This document shows, piece after piece, positions 52,266 to 62,253 of a stretch of 64,000 nucleotides of DNA. Made by a program: the position numbers and the translations under genes. The DNA comes from Chitinophaga sancti (GTDB taxonomy: Bacteria; Bacteroidota; Bacteroidia; Chitinophagales; Chitinophagaceae). Position 1 is the first letter of the stretch; every line of letters starts with the position of its first letter. The notes beneath the pieces are model-generated. The model worked only from the letters and a program-made list of their open reading frames with translations. It was not told the origin of the DNA and ran no database searches. The stretch spans positions 1,240,001 through 1,304,000 of the forward strand of contig NZ_CP139247.1 in assembly GCF_034087045.1 (NCBI RefSeq), given 5' to 3'.

Positions 52266-53714
52266 TTATACTCCCAGGCTCCATCCCTGACGATAAGTTC
52301 TTTTTACGAACTGATTTGCCTCGTCAAAGTTGGTCACCTTCATATTTTTATTATCCCAGAGCAGTTTTACATAGCGGCCGGGATAGGTGGTTTTCCCATT
52401 TGCTTCCTTGCGGATGTCAAAGCTTCTGATTGCCAGGTTGGCCATCAGCAATGCTTCCGTGAGCGGCCCTGCAATGGAGAAAGGAGAGGAGATCGCCTTG
52501 TCCTTATCACTGTTATAACCAGCGATAGCAGCATTTACCCACTGTACATAGTGACCTTCCGGTACGCGTGCATATTTCTGTGGTACCTTTACCTGTTCTG
52601 TGCGGCTGGTAGGCAGCAATTTGGGATCGCGGCCATAAGTACCACACATCATTTTACCTTTCGTACCGATGAAGATAGCGCCATTACCACCGTCGCCCAT
52701 AATTTCATTAGGTCCCAGTTCTTCCGGTCTTTCAGGCTGGATACCACCGTCCATCCAGTGGAGGGTTACTTCCTTGCCTTTGTGATTTTCAAATTTCAGG
52801 ATCACGTGAGATGATGGAGGGCAGCTCTCAGGGAAATAGCCTCTCTTGAATTCATCAACATATACGCTACCTACACTACATTCTACTGACTTGGGAGACC
52901 CCAGGCCCAGTATACGGAATGGAGGTTCGATGATGTGGCAACCCATATCGCCGAGGGCTCCGGTACCATAATCCCACCAGCCACGCCAGTTGAACGGAAC
53001 GAGTTTATCAATGTAATCTTTGTAAGGAGCAGTACCTAGCCATAGGTCCCAATCCAGTTCTGCCGGAACGGGTGCTTTCATATCTGACCAGGGAATGCCT
53101 TGTGGCCATACAGGTCTGTCGGTATAGCAATATACGGTGTGTACATCGCCAATAGTGCCGGCATCGTACCATTCACGCAGTTGGCGTACGCCATCGCCGC
53201 TGGAACCCTGATTTCCCATCTGGGTAACCACCTTGTACTTTTTAGCAGCTTCGGCAAGCATGCGTGCTTCGTAGATGTCGTGGGTGAGGGGCTTTTGCAC
53301 GTAAACGTGTTTGCCCAGCTGCATGGCAGCCATAGCAGCAACAGCATGCTGGTGATCTGGTGTGGATACCGTCACAGCATCTATGTTCTTATGCTCCTTA
53401 TCGAGCATCTCTCTGAAGTCTTTGTAAAACTTAGCCTTTGGAAAGCGCTTTACACTATTTGCTGCACGACGGGTGTCTACATCGCAGAGATAGGCAATGT
53501 CAGAAGGGCCTTTTGCTATTTCCTCCAGATCGCTTTCTCCTTTTCCGCCAACACCAATACCGGCAACACGCAGGCGGTCACTAGGTGCAATGAAGCCTTT
53601 TCCACCTAATACATGACGAGGCACGATCATAAATCCAGCAGCGGCAAGTGCGCCATCTTTCAGAAACGATCGGCGGGAGACCTGACTTCCCGGGGTGTTT
53701 TTTTCGTGGACCAT
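52266..53714 (-). CDS. Exported Gfo/Idh/MocA family oxidoreductase
   Basis: A 482-residue protein with a twin-arginine-type leader (SRRSFLKDGALAAAGFM). The NAD-binding region is GIGVGGKGESDLEEIAKGP near residue 55, with QKPLTHD near residue 140 and a large C-terminal domain (GDMGCHIIEPPFRIL). It is a second exported sugar oxidoreductase of this window and differs clearly from that at 47575. It is divergent from the FGGY kinase gene. Confidence 0.9.
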   Translation of the reverse strand: MVHEKNTPGSQVSRRSFLKDGALAAAGFMIVPRHVLGGKGFIAPSDRLRVAGIGVGGKGESDLEEIAKGPSDIAYLCDVDTRRAANSVKRFPKAKFYKDFREMLDKEHKNIDAVTVSTPDHQHAVAAMAAMQLGKHVYVQKPLTHDIYEARMLAEAAKKYKVVTQMGNQGSSGDGVRQLREWYDAGTIGDVHTVYCYTDRPVWPQGIPWSDMKAPVPAELDWDLWLGTAPYKDYIDKLVPFNWRGWWDYGTGALGDMGCHIIEPPFRILGLGSPKSVECSVGSVYVDEFKRGYFPESCPPSSHVILKFENHKGKEVTLHWMDGGIQPERPEELGPNEIMGDGGNGAIFIGTKGKMMCGTYGRDPKLLPTSRTEQVKVPQKYARVPEGHYVQWVNAAIAGYNSDKDKAISSPFSIAGPLTEALLMANLAIRSFDIRKEANGKTTYPGRYVKLLWDNKNMKVTNFDEANQFVKRTYRQGWSLGV

Positions 53715-53832
53715 ATTAACAATGTTTAGTTAGTTGAGACTGATTTTATTACCATATCGTGGATCGCTATTTGCGTCTTATACGGATTTAAATTATAAAT
53801 TTATTTTTAAAGAAAGAAGGTAAAATATAGCA

Positions 53833-55290
53833 ATGGCATACATCATCGGAGTAGATATAGGAACCAGCAGTGCCAAAGTGATTGCAGTAAAGGAAGACGG
53901 GAGCGTAAAGGCGCACTGCCAGCAGGAATACACTATCCGGCAATCCAGGCCTGGATATAGTGAACAGGACCCGGCTTTTATTCTGGCTGCTGTGAAAAGT
54001 GGGATCAGAAGCGTAGCGACTATAATGAAGGCAGCGCCGGCTGCTATATCTTTCAGTAGTGCCATGCACAGCGTGATGATCATGTCGGAACAGGGTGAAG
54101 CCCTGACCCCACTAATCATCTGGGCCGACAACAGGAGTGAGCAGGTGGCAGACAAGCTGAGAGGCACCGTGCAGGGGAAGAAAATTTATGAACAGACGGG
54201 TACGCCTATCCATGCTATGAGTCCACTCTGCAAGATCATATGGTGGAAGGAAAATGAACCGGAATTATACAAACAGGCAGCCTGTTTTGTCGGCATCAAA
54301 GAGTACATCTTCTATCATTTCTTTGGCAGGTACATCACCGATCATTCCATTGCCTCTGCTACGGGGCTTTTTAATATTCACGAATTGTGCTGGAATACGG
54401 ATTCGCTGACACTGGCCGGCATCACAGCACAGCAACTGCCGGAAGCGGTGAGCAGCGATACCATCATCACTGGCTTAGACCCTGTCATTGCAGCAGAGCT
54501 GAATATCCCAGTGGATACACAGTTCATAGCCGGCGCCAGTGATGGCTGTCTGGCACAGCTGGGCAGTAATGCCCTCGATGCGGGCCATGCCTCACTGACA
54601 ATCGGCACCAGTGGCGCCGTGAGAATGGCTATACCCAATGCCATGACGGATCAGTATAACCGGTTGTTTACTTACATTCTGACCCCGGGGCATTTTGTAA
54701 TAGGAGGTGCTATTAATAATGGAGGTGTATTGCTTCAATGGTACCTGGATAAATTTCTGCAGACAGGTATGCAAATAGACGCCGGTTTACAACAGGCTTT
54801 CGCAACTCCTGCGGGTGCAGCAGGTGTGATCTGTCTGCCATATCTGCATGGTGAACGGGCGCCTGTATGGGATGGACATGCAAAGGGGGCTTTTATTGGG
54901 ATACAACCGCAGCATACCCAATGGCATTTTATGAGAGCGATACTGGAAGGGATGGCTTATGGTTTACTAAGTATTACCAAAGCTTTGGAAGAAACGACCG
55001 GGGAGGTAAAGAAGATCTCTGTGAGCGGAGGGTTTACCGCCTCAAAGGAATGGGTGCAACTGCTGGCAGATATATTTCAGCAACCTATGTATATGACGAA
55101 GGAGAGTGATGCATCTGCGATGGGAGCTGTGATTCTGGCAGCGGGGGCAATAAAATTAAAGATTACCCTTACAGCTCAGGAGGAAATCGTCTTTGAGCCG
55201 GATACGAACAAAGCGGAGCTATATCAAAAAGCTTATGACGTCTATATAAAATTATACGAGGCATTAAAGCCGGTATTCCCTATAATGTAA
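53833..55290 (+). CDS. FGGY family carbohydrate kinase, gluconokinase-like
   Basis: A 485-residue kinase with both actin-like domains. N-terminal GVDIGTSSAKVI and C-terminal ISVSGGFTASKEWVQLLADIF and DASAMGAVILA are diagnostic of FGGY. HSVMIMSEQGEALTPLIIWADNR and LHGERAPVWD fit gluconate or xylulose kinases; gluconate is my best guess. No sugar-acid transporter is adjacent. It ends in a strong terminator. Confidence 0.88.
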   Translation: MAYIIGVDIGTSSAKVIAVKEDGSVKAHCQQEYTIRQSRPGYSEQDPAFILAAVKSGIRSVATIMKAAPAAISFSSAMHSVMIMSEQGEALTPLIIWADNRSEQVADKLRGTVQGKKIYEQTGTPIHAMSPLCKIIWWKENEPELYKQAACFVGIKEYIFYHFFGRYITDHSIASATGLFNIHELCWNTDSLTLAGITAQQLPEAVSSDTIITGLDPVIAAELNIPVDTQFIAGASDGCLAQLGSNALDAGHASLTIGTSGAVRMAIPNAMTDQYNRLFTYILTPGHFVIGGAINNGGVLLQWYLDKFLQTGMQIDAGLQQAFATPAGAAGVICLPYLHGERAPVWDGHAKGAFIGIQPQHTQWHFMRAILEGMAYGLLSITKALEETTGEVKKISVSGGFTASKEWVQLLADIFQQPMYMTKESDASAMGAVILAAGAIKLKITLTAQEEIVFEPDTNKAELYQKAYDVYIKLYEALKPVFPIM

Positions 55291-55319
55291 AACGTCATGC
55301 CGGAAGGCATGACGTTTTT
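55289..55319. terminator. Terminator between convergent genes
   Basis: A 13-base-pair stem (55289-55301 with 55306-55318) around loop GGAA, flanked by A and T runs, between the FGGY kinase stop and the mutL stop at 55330. Confidence 0.85.
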
Positions 55320-55329
55320 AGTTTTCTTC

Positions 55330-57216
55330 TCAACCGCCGAACATCTTAGCGAGGTCCGTTAGTTTAAATGATATATAAGTGTACTTCCCGCCGGGTGCTG
55401 CATTTGGCATAGCGCAGGCAAAAAGCTCATCTATAATATTCTGCATTTCTTTTGTGGTCAATGATTTGCCGGAAGGTATCGCATTGTTTCTCGCCATCGA
55501 TCTCACGAGTTGTTCCCGTTTGTTGACCTTCAGCTCACTGCTATAGTGTTTGAATTGTTCCAGCAGCCCTTCGATACTAGCCTGTTCGTTACCGCTCTGG
55601 ATATCGGCAGGGGTACCTCTTACTACAAAGGTATTGTTGCCAAATGGTTCCAGGTCGTATCCCAGTACCTGCAGGTCAGGGAGCATTTCGCTGATCAGGG
55701 CAGCATCGGCAGGGGGCAGTTGCAAGGTCTGTGGGAACAGGCTTTGCTGGGCTGGCATCGGCGTTTCCTGCAATGCACGGAGGTAGCGTTCATAGAGAAT
55801 GCGCTCATGTGCAGCCTGCTGATCGATCAGGATAAAACCTGACTTGATCTGCGAGAGGATGAACTGCTGATGTACCTGTACGGGTACCTTTTGATCGATG
55901 GTATTGTCCTGCCAGCGTTCGTCAATTACAGAGGCGGTAGAAGACCTGCTTTCGAAGCCCACAGCTGGTAAAGGCTGTGTCAGGGTGTCTTCATCACGCT
56001 CTTCTCTGCTATAGGAATCGGAGGATTTGCCAATATCGTAGAGGTCTTTCCAGTGCTTCAGGTTACTGCTGCTCTTATCGATCACATGTGCCTGATTGGC
56101 CTGGGTAAACGTTTTGTAGAGTGAGGAGGTTGCGGACTGTTCCTGGCGCTCAGCAGTAAACGGCTGGCTCACGGCATCCAGGTGCTGTATTTCGGGATCC
56201 AGTTCGAAGTTGAGGGTAGGCATCACATTGAATTGTGCCAGTGCGTGCTTGACAGCTGACTGTACAAATGCATACATCACCTTCTCGTCATCGAACTTGA
56301 TTTCCTGTTTGGTTGGATGTACGTTGATATCCACATGCCCCGGATCGAGGTCTATAAACACAACGTACAATGGAAAGCTATCTGCCGGGATCATATCGGC
56401 AAAGGCCGTCATGATCGCATGGTTTAGGTAAGGGCTCTTGATAAAGCGGTTGTTGACAAAGAAGAACTGGTCGCCCCTGGTCTTCTTGGCTGCATCCGGT
56501 TTACCTACAAACCCGTGAACGTCCATGTAATCGGTACTTTCCTTTACACTCACCAGCTTTGAATTGTAGTGCTGGCCGAGGATGGCAATGACACGCTGCT
56601 TCAGGGATCCTTTTTCAAGGTAGAAGAGCTGTTGTGTATTGTTCAGGAGTGTAAACTGGATTTGTGGGAAAGCCATGGCTACACGGATGAACTCATCTAC
56701 GATGTGTCTCATCTCGGCGGCATTGCTTTTCAGGAAGTTACGTCGGGCTGGTACGTTGAAGAACAGGTTCTTCATTGCAATAGAGGTCCCTTCCGCCGTT
56801 TGGCAGGGTTCCTGTTTCCTGACGGCACTATTGTCGATCTCGATATAAGTACCTATGTCTGTACCGCGCATACGGGTCTTTAATTCGACCTGCGATACGG
56901 CAGCAATTGAAGCCAGTGCTTCACCCCGGAAACCCATCGTCCTGATCTGGAACAAGTCTTCAATGGTCTGGATTTTAGAGGTGGCATGCCTCTCGAAACA
57001 CATGCGGGCATCTGCTTCACTCATTCCTTTACCATTATCAATTACCTGTACCAGTTCCTTTCCGGCATCCCGGATGATTAGTTGAATTTCCGTTGCACCA
57101 GCGTCCACCGCATTTTCCAGCAGTTCTTTAACTGCTGAAGCTGGCCGTTGGATCACCTCACCTGCTGCGATTTGATTGGCTATGTTGTCTGGTAATAGAT
57201 TGATAATGTTCGCCAC
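55330..57216 (-). CDS. mutL: DNA mismatch repair protein MutL
   Basis: A 628-residue mismatch repair ATPase. GHKL motifs are ELLENAVDAGATEIQ, DNGKGM and MGFRGEALASIAAVS in residues about 30-110. The C-terminal domain has IDQQAAHERILYERYL where endonuclease MutL has DQHAxxExxxxE, so the His is a Gln. The start is GTG 57216 (MANIINLLPDNIANQIAAGEV by translation). It is a lone gene on the minus strand. Confidence 0.95.
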   Translation of the reverse strand: MANIINLLPDNIANQIAAGEVIQRPASAVKELLENAVDAGATEIQLIIRDAGKELVQVIDNGKGMSEADARMCFERHATSKIQTIEDLFQIRTMGFRGEALASIAAVSQVELKTRMRGTDIGTYIEIDNSAVRKQEPCQTAEGTSIAMKNLFFNVPARRNFLKSNAAEMRHIVDEFIRVAMAFPQIQFTLLNNTQQLFYLEKGSLKQRVIAILGQHYNSKLVSVKESTDYMDVHGFVGKPDAAKKTRGDQFFFVNNRFIKSPYLNHAIMTAFADMIPADSFPLYVVFIDLDPGHVDINVHPTKQEIKFDDEKVMYAFVQSAVKHALAQFNVMPTLNFELDPEIQHLDAVSQPFTAERQEQSATSSLYKTFTQANQAHVIDKSSSNLKHWKDLYDIGKSSDSYSREERDEDTLTQPLPAVGFESRSSTASVIDERWQDNTIDQKVPVQVHQQFILSQIKSGFILIDQQAAHERILYERYLRALQETPMPAQQSLFPQTLQLPPADAALISEMLPDLQVLGYDLEPFGNNTFVVRGTPADIQSGNEQASIEGLLEQFKHYSSELKVNKREQLVRSMARNNAIPSGKSLTTKEMQNIIDELFACAMPNAAPGGKYTYISFKLTDLAKMFGG

Positions 57217-57496
57217 GTATAATGTGCCTTTATGCTGTAAAGTTAGGAAAGTTTACTGTTGATTCCGGAGGCGGGGATAAGATGCTGGCAAAATGTGAAC
57301 TAGCGTTTTGCCATTCCCCCAAGGTGCTGTATTGACGGGTGTTTCAGCGCTTTGTGGATAGTGTGGATATGTTATTAACATTTCTACCTTGTTAACAAGA
57401 CGTTAATCGCCGTGATTTTCAGCCATCTACTGAGGGAATCTGATAATTTTGATCCTCGCAGTATAAAAAGTATTGAATAAGGGAAAAAACCTGCAT

Positions 57497-57937
57497 ATGG
57501 AAGACGAAAAAAAGAGTGATGTATATTCCCGGACGGCTACCAACAAGGTGAGTCTGACTAACGAAGAATGGCAAAAGCGCTTAACTCCCGAAGTGTACCA
57601 CATCGCAAGAGAGAAAGGCACAGAATGGGCTTTTACAGGAAAATACTGGAATTCAAAAGATAATGGCGCTTACTATTGTGCCGCCTGCGGCAACCCTTTG
57701 TTCATATCCGATGCTAAGTTTGAGAGCAGCTGCGGCTGGCCCAGCTTTTTTGAACCGGTAACTAAAGGCAGCGTAATCTATGCCCCGGACAACTCTCACG
57801 GTATGCACCGGACAGAAGTCATGTGTGGCCGCTGCAAAGCTCACCTTGGACACGTATTTGACGATGGTCCTCCACCAACAGGCTTACGCTATTGCATTAA
57901 TTCTGTCATCCTCGACTTCGAAGACGACAAGCAGTAA
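57497..57937 (+). CDS. msrB: Methionine-R-sulfoxide reductase B
   Basis: A 146-residue enzyme reducing methionine-R-sulfoxide. Zinc Cys pairs are in YYCAACGNPL and CGRCKAHLGHVFDDG, the substrate motif is SSCGWPSFFEP, and the catalytic Cys is in GLRYCINSV. I chose ATG 57497; the frame opens eight codons earlier at TTG. No signal peptide, so it is cytosolic. Confidence 0.96.
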   Translation: MEDEKKSDVYSRTATNKVSLTNEEWQKRLTPEVYHIAREKGTEWAFTGKYWNSKDNGAYYCAACGNPLFISDAKFESSCGWPSFFEPVTKGSVIYAPDNSHGMHRTEVMCGRCKAHLGHVFDDGPPPTGLRYCINSVILDFEDDKQ

Positions 57938-57957
57938 ATATTTACATACAGGGAAAG

Positions 57958-57990
57958 GACTGACTGAAGAACCTTTGGTCAGTCTTTTTT
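57958..57990. terminator. Terminator after msrB
   Basis: A 7-base-pair stem (GACTGAC 57958-57964 with GTCAGTC 57978-57984) followed by six T, 20 bases after the msrB stop and 16 before the YCII stop. Confidence 0.75.
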
Positions 57991-58005
57991 GTTGGCATAA
58001 TTCAA

Positions 58006-58293
58006 CTACGACAGATAAGGCTGCAACTCGTTGACATAAGATGTAGGTTCGAACTCGATGATTTCATACAGCGCCAGCTGGAATTTATCCAATGGATCTT
58101 CGCTCATGATTTCTTCCACTTCTTTGCGGCTCCCGGCTTTACATATGATCAGGCCACCGGATTTAGGTTTCCTGCGACCTGCCAAAATGAATTTACCACT
58201 CTTGTAGTATTTGTCTAGAAATGCTCTATGCTGCTCCATATAGTGTTCTATGGCAGCGACAGGTCTGATATATTGTAACAGGATGAGGTACAT
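58006..58293 (-). CDS. YCII-related protein
   Basis: A 95-residue protein with the YCII fold text: VAAIEHYMEQHRAFLDKYYKSGKFILAG and GGLIICKAGSRKEVEEIM, then DPLDKFQLALYEIIEF. YCII proteins are ferredoxin-like and may be enzymes with His-Asp; His is present in HYMEQHRAFL. Role unknown. A -7 box TACCTTTG lies at 58344-58351 on the minus strand. Confidence 0.87.
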   Translation of the reverse strand: MYLILLQYIRPVAAIEHYMEQHRAFLDKYYKSGKFILAGRRKPKSGGLIICKAGSRKEVEEIMSEDPLDKFQLALYEIIEFEPTSYVNELQPYLS

Positions 58294-58343
58294 GATAGCG
58301 TGTCAATAATAGGATTTAGTGATCATGATTGGAAACCTTTGTG

Positions 58344-58351
58344 CAAAGGTA
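58344..58351 (-). promoter_or_regulatory. Putative -7 box of the YCII gene
   Basis: The minus strand reads TACCTTTG, matching TAnnTTTG, 50 bases before the ATG at 58293. No -33 box found. Confidence 0.4.
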
Positions 58352-58533
58352 TAAAACTATTGCAGCATTTAATTTTATAATACTCAATATAAATGAATGG
58401 ATTGTGATATCCCTGAAAACAGCCACATATCTCGAAAAGCTGTAACTTAATATTATCCCCTCATAGCTTTACTAACGAAAAACAAAGTATTTTAGCGTCC
58501 AGTATATCATTATTAATTTCAGATCCCCTTTTT

Positions 58534-60282
58534 ATGACAAAGATGTTTTCCAAAGTTTTGTTAACTGCTGTAACAGCGGCAGTTATGTTGTCTGCATGTT
58601 CGAAGGTTCCTGATCAAAGCAAATATATCCCCAAAACCGCAGGCGTGGTGTTGAGCATCAATAGCAAGCAGATCACTAATAAACTAGTGACCAATGGTCT
58701 TACTATGGAGAAAATGTTTTCCGCATTGCAGGACCAGGATACCAGCAATCCTGCTATGAAAGCATGGAAAGATGCAGAAAACTCGGGTGTAGACCTGCAG
58801 AATAATTTCTTCGTATCGGTTGTATTCAACAATAGCCAACAGTCTTACGTAACCCTCACCGGGGGGCTGAAAGACGCTGGCAAGTTCGAAGCTTACCTGA
58901 AAAAGAACCTGCCAAACTTCACCATGAAAAAGAAAGATGACTTCCAGTACGTTTGGGAAGCTGATCAGGATGCTGTGATCGGCTGGACCAAAGAAACTGT
59001 GATCTACATCCGTGGTGTAGATGCCAATAAGCTGAAGAATGGCGGTCTTCCGGGTGGTATGCCAGGTGGCATTCCAGGCGGTGGTTTCGATGAGGATGAG
59101 GACGACAGCAGTGCTGTAGACAGCGCTGTAGCGACTCAGGTTCGTTTCCAGACACCTGATGCCGAAGCAACCTGGGTAGCAGAAGCTGATCACCTCTTCC
59201 ACCTGAAGAAAGATGAATCGGCAGCAGACATCACTGCATTCCATGACCTGCTCAAGAACAATGCTGACCTAAGCGTATATGTAAATCCAGAACCCATGTA
59301 TGCTTCACAGGGTGCAGCGATTCCTGCAAACCTGAAAAAGCTGCTGGAAGGTAGCTACTATACCGGTGGTGTAAACTTCGAGAAAGGTAAAGTAGTGATG
59401 GAAGGTGTATCATATGCAGGCAAAGACCTGTCTGATATCTACAAGAAATATGGTAAAACAGAAGCAGACGTGAAGCTGTTGGAACAATATCCTTCTGACA
59501 ATATCCTTGGCTTTATGGTATATGGTTTCGACTTCCGTATGCTGGGCGATATCGTAAAGGCAACAGGTCTGGATGGTATGGCGAATATCAGTCTCCGTAT
59601 GTACTCCGGCAATCAGAACCTGACACTGGATGATATCCTGAATGCTTTCAACGGCCAGATGTTCTTTGCAGCTTCTGACCTGAATGTCAGAAAAGCACCA
59701 AGCACCATAGTAACAGGTGATTCTGTAACCAGAACTGATCTGAAATGGGTGTTTGCGATGAAAGTTGGAGATAAGGCTGCTTTTGACAAAGTAATCAGCA
59801 CACCAGCCCTGCAGACATTCGTGACCAAAAAAGGTGATAAATATGTACTGGCAGACATGATGCAGCAACCAGGTATGCCTGCCCTGTCTATCGACGATAA
59901 ACTGATTGCTGTGGCTAACGACCAGCCTACACTTGATGCTTACCTGGGTGGTAAAGGCAAGGTCGGTGGTCTGGACAATAGCTTCGTAAGCAAGATCAAA
60001 GGCAACCCAATGGGTGCTTATATCAACTTCGAAAAGATTGCAGCTGCGATTCCTGTAAACGATATTCCTGCAAATGGTCAGGCAATCGCCGGTCAGGTAA
60101 AAGATCTGCTGAAAGATGCGACTGCTGTTACCCATCCTTTCGATGGTAAGTCACAGCGTTCTGAAGTAGTACTGAATTTCAAGAAGGATGAGAATAGCCT
60201 GGTTCAACTGGTGAATCTTGGTACTAATGTAGCCCGGATTGTACATGAAGAAAAGAAGGCAGATACATCTGTAGTATACTAA
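58534..60282 (+). CDS. DUF4836 family lipoprotein
   Basis: A 582-residue lipoprotein: signal with lipobox LSAC (Cys at residue 22), then KYIPKTAGVVLSINSKQI. A flexible Gly-Pro-Met stretch (about residue 170-185) followed by an acidic run separates two halves. The layout is that of DUF4836, a Bacteroidota outer-membrane or periplasmic family of unknown function. Terminator at 60299 separates it from the ABC genes. Confidence 0.88.
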   Translation: MTKMFSKVLLTAVTAAVMLSACSKVPDQSKYIPKTAGVVLSINSKQITNKLVTNGLTMEKMFSALQDQDTSNPAMKAWKDAENSGVDLQNNFFVSVVFNNSQQSYVTLTGGLKDAGKFEAYLKKNLPNFTMKKKDDFQYVWEADQDAVIGWTKETVIYIRGVDANKLKNGGLPGGMPGGIPGGGFDEDEDDSSAVDSAVATQVRFQTPDAEATWVAEADHLFHLKKDESAADITAFHDLLKNNADLSVYVNPEPMYASQGAAIPANLKKLLEGSYYTGGVNFEKGKVVMEGVSYAGKDLSDIYKKYGKTEADVKLLEQYPSDNILGFMVYGFDFRMLGDIVKATGLDGMANISLRMYSGNQNLTLDDILNAFNGQMFFAASDLNVRKAPSTIVTGDSVTRTDLKWVFAMKVGDKAAFDKVISTPALQTFVTKKGDKYVLADMMQQPGMPALSIDDKLIAVANDQPTLDAYLGGKGKVGGLDNSFVSKIKGNPMGAYINFEKIAAAIPVNDIPANGQAIAGQVKDLLKDATAVTHPFDGKSQRSEVVLNFKKDENSLVQLVNLGTNVARIVHEEKKADTSVVY

Positions 60283-60298
60283 ACGGCACAGAAATTTT

Positions 60299-60347
60299 AA
60301 ACCAAAAGATCATCCTGTTCCGAAGAAGCAGGATGATCTTTTGGTTT
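60299..60347 (+). terminator. Terminator after the DUF4836 gene
   Basis: A perfect 19-base-pair stem (60299-60317 with 60329-60347) with an 11-base loop, 16 bases after the stop. The stem ends in a T-rich arm. Confidence 0.8.
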
Positions 60348-60367
60348 AATAAATATTTAATCGCAAC

Positions 60368-61018
60368 ATGCAGTTACAATTAGAAAATCTGGTTCCCATT
60401 CCTCTCAGGGATAAAATCCTGCAGCGCAATTCGGACATTTGGAATCAGGCCGTTACATTCACTCCTGGTAGTTTTGCCAAAATCAAGGCACCATCGGGCA
60501 CAGGCAAAACCACGCTGGTCCACTACCTGTACAACATCCGGAACGACTATAGCGGCAGGGTGCTGGTAGATGGTCAATCCTGGGATGCCTACAAGAAAGA
60601 CCAGATAGCCCGTATGCGGCAGCAGCAGATCAGCGTCGTCTTCCAGGATCTCCGCATCTTTGAACAACTCACCGCACAGGAAAATATAGAGCTCAAAAGA
60701 GTGATGCTACCCAATCCATACTGTACCGCCGAAAAGGTGGCAGAAATGGCAGCCCGCCTGAGCGTATCCCATATCCTGAACCAAAGCGGCAAAACACTTT
60801 CTTACGGAGAACGTCAGCGTATCGCCATCATCCGTGCACTGGTACAACCATTTGAATGGCTCATTATGGATGAACCCTTCAGCCACCTGGACGATGCGAA
60901 TGCACAAAAGGCTGCTGATCTGATCGCAGAAGAATGCCGCGCCCGCAATGCCGGATTTATTTTAACAGACCTGGACAATGACAACAGGTTTGCCTACGAC
61001 ATACATTTCAATCTATGA
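60368..61018 (+). CDS. ABC transporter ATPase (MacB/LolD-like) lacking the H-loop His
   Basis: A 216-residue nucleotide-binding subunit. Walker A APSGTGKTT is near residue 42, the Q-loop VFQDLRIFEQLTAQEN near residue 95, the signature LSYGERQRIAIIRAL near residue 139, and Walker B WLIMDEPFSHLDDA near residue 160. Where the switch His is expected, the text is FILTDLDND, so the His is replaced by Asp. Its stop overlaps the FtsX-like gene by 4 bases, so the two form one transporter. Confidence 0.9.
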   Translation: MQLQLENLVPIPLRDKILQRNSDIWNQAVTFTPGSFAKIKAPSGTGKTTLVHYLYNIRNDYSGRVLVDGQSWDAYKKDQIARMRQQQISVVFQDLRIFEQLTAQENIELKRVMLPNPYCTAEKVAEMAARLSVSHILNQSGKTLSYGERQRIAIIRALVQPFEWLIMDEPFSHLDDANAQKAADLIAEECRARNAGFILTDLDNDNRFAYDIHFNL

Positions 61019-62214
61019 AGCAATCGTTTTTTGGCTTACTCAAAAAGATCATTCAGACGGGCATAGGCAAGGGCCGCCTGATTATGGCTACTACCGGTCT
61101 GGGTATCGCCATGTTACTGTTGTTGCTGGCCATACAGATGCATACAGACTTTGATCAGTTGCTCTACAACCAGCAAAATCAGAATGAAAGCGTAGACTTC
61201 CTCGTCATCAACAAAAAGATCACGAACGATATGATGGGGCAGTCGGAAAAAAGTGAGTTCACCCCACAGGAAATAGCCGATATCAAAAAGCAGCCATTCA
61301 CTGCTGCCTTTGGCTTTATTACTTCTAATCAGTACAAGGTTTCCGCCGCTGCTCCCGGGGATCTGCACTTCTATACCGAAATGTTTTTCGAGGCCGTACC
61401 AGATACCTTCATCGATGTAAAGAGTGAAGACTGGAAATGGCAGCCAGGTGATAATACCATTCCCATCATCCTGCCAAACGACTTCCTCAATTTATACAAC
61501 TTCGGCTTTGCTCTGAGCCAGGGATTACCACAAATTTCCCCTGAAACCATCAAAGCACTCCCGATGAAAATCACGATTTCAAAAGGGCTGCTTACGCAGG
61601 AATTTACAGGTAGGATCGTTGGCTTTTCAGATAGAATTTCTTCCTTCCTCGTTCCCGGTAGTTTCATGGATTGGGCGAATGGAAAGTTTGGCAATGGACA
61701 GACGGCTTCTCCCAGCCGTGTGATCATTAAAACAAAAGATCCTTCCAATCCAGTACTGGTCAAATACCTGGAAGATAAAGGATATAGCACCAACCAGGAT
61801 AAACTCAAATACAGCAAAACCAAAGTGATCCTGCAAACCATTGTATCTGTAATTGGGTTTTTTGGTTTGATATTACTGCTCTTTGCACTGTTAGTGTTCA
61901 GTATGTTTATACAGGTAGTGATTGCGAGCTGCAAGAGAGAGATACAACTGCTGGTAACCTTAGGTACTGCACCACGACAACTGCAGCGATACCTGATGCG
62001 ACAATTCGTGCCTTTGTATATATTTACAGCGATCATTGCGCTCGTATTGATTACGGTATTGCAATGGAAAGCAGCTGGTATACTTGCGGGTATGAAGCTA
62101 TTTGTATCTTCATGGATCAGCCCAGGCACCGCTGGTGCAGCTGTACTTGTGATCATACTTGTTTACATTGTGAACCTGTGGAGTGTGAAGCGATATATCA
62201 ACGAGATCAGTTAA
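61015..62214 (+). CDS. FtsX-like ABC permease
   Basis: A 399-residue permease with a first membrane segment at about residues 24-42, a large extracytoplasmic domain (about 45-270), and three segments in the C-terminal part, the MacB/FtsX layout. ASCKREIQLLVTLGTAPRQLQRYLMRQF is the conserved coupling-helix text. With the ATPase it probably forms a lipoprotein- or peptide-handling transporter. Substrate unknown. Confidence 0.87.
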   Translation: MKQSFFGLLKKIIQTGIGKGRLIMATTGLGIAMLLLLLAIQMHTDFDQLLYNQQNQNESVDFLVINKKITNDMMGQSEKSEFTPQEIADIKKQPFTAAFGFITSNQYKVSAAAPGDLHFYTEMFFEAVPDTFIDVKSEDWKWQPGDNTIPIILPNDFLNLYNFGFALSQGLPQISPETIKALPMKITISKGLLTQEFTGRIVGFSDRISSFLVPGSFMDWANGKFGNGQTASPSRVIIKTKDPSNPVLVKYLEDKGYSTNQDKLKYSKTKVILQTIVSVIGFFGLILLLFALLVFSMFIQVVIASCKREIQLLVTLGTAPRQLQRYLMRQFVPLYIFTAIIALVLITVLQWKAAGILAGMKLFVSSWISPGTAGAAVLVIILVYIVNLWSVKRYINEIS

Positions 62215-62253
62215 TTCAATTTATTCTTCTAACACATAAAATGCAAGTTGAAC

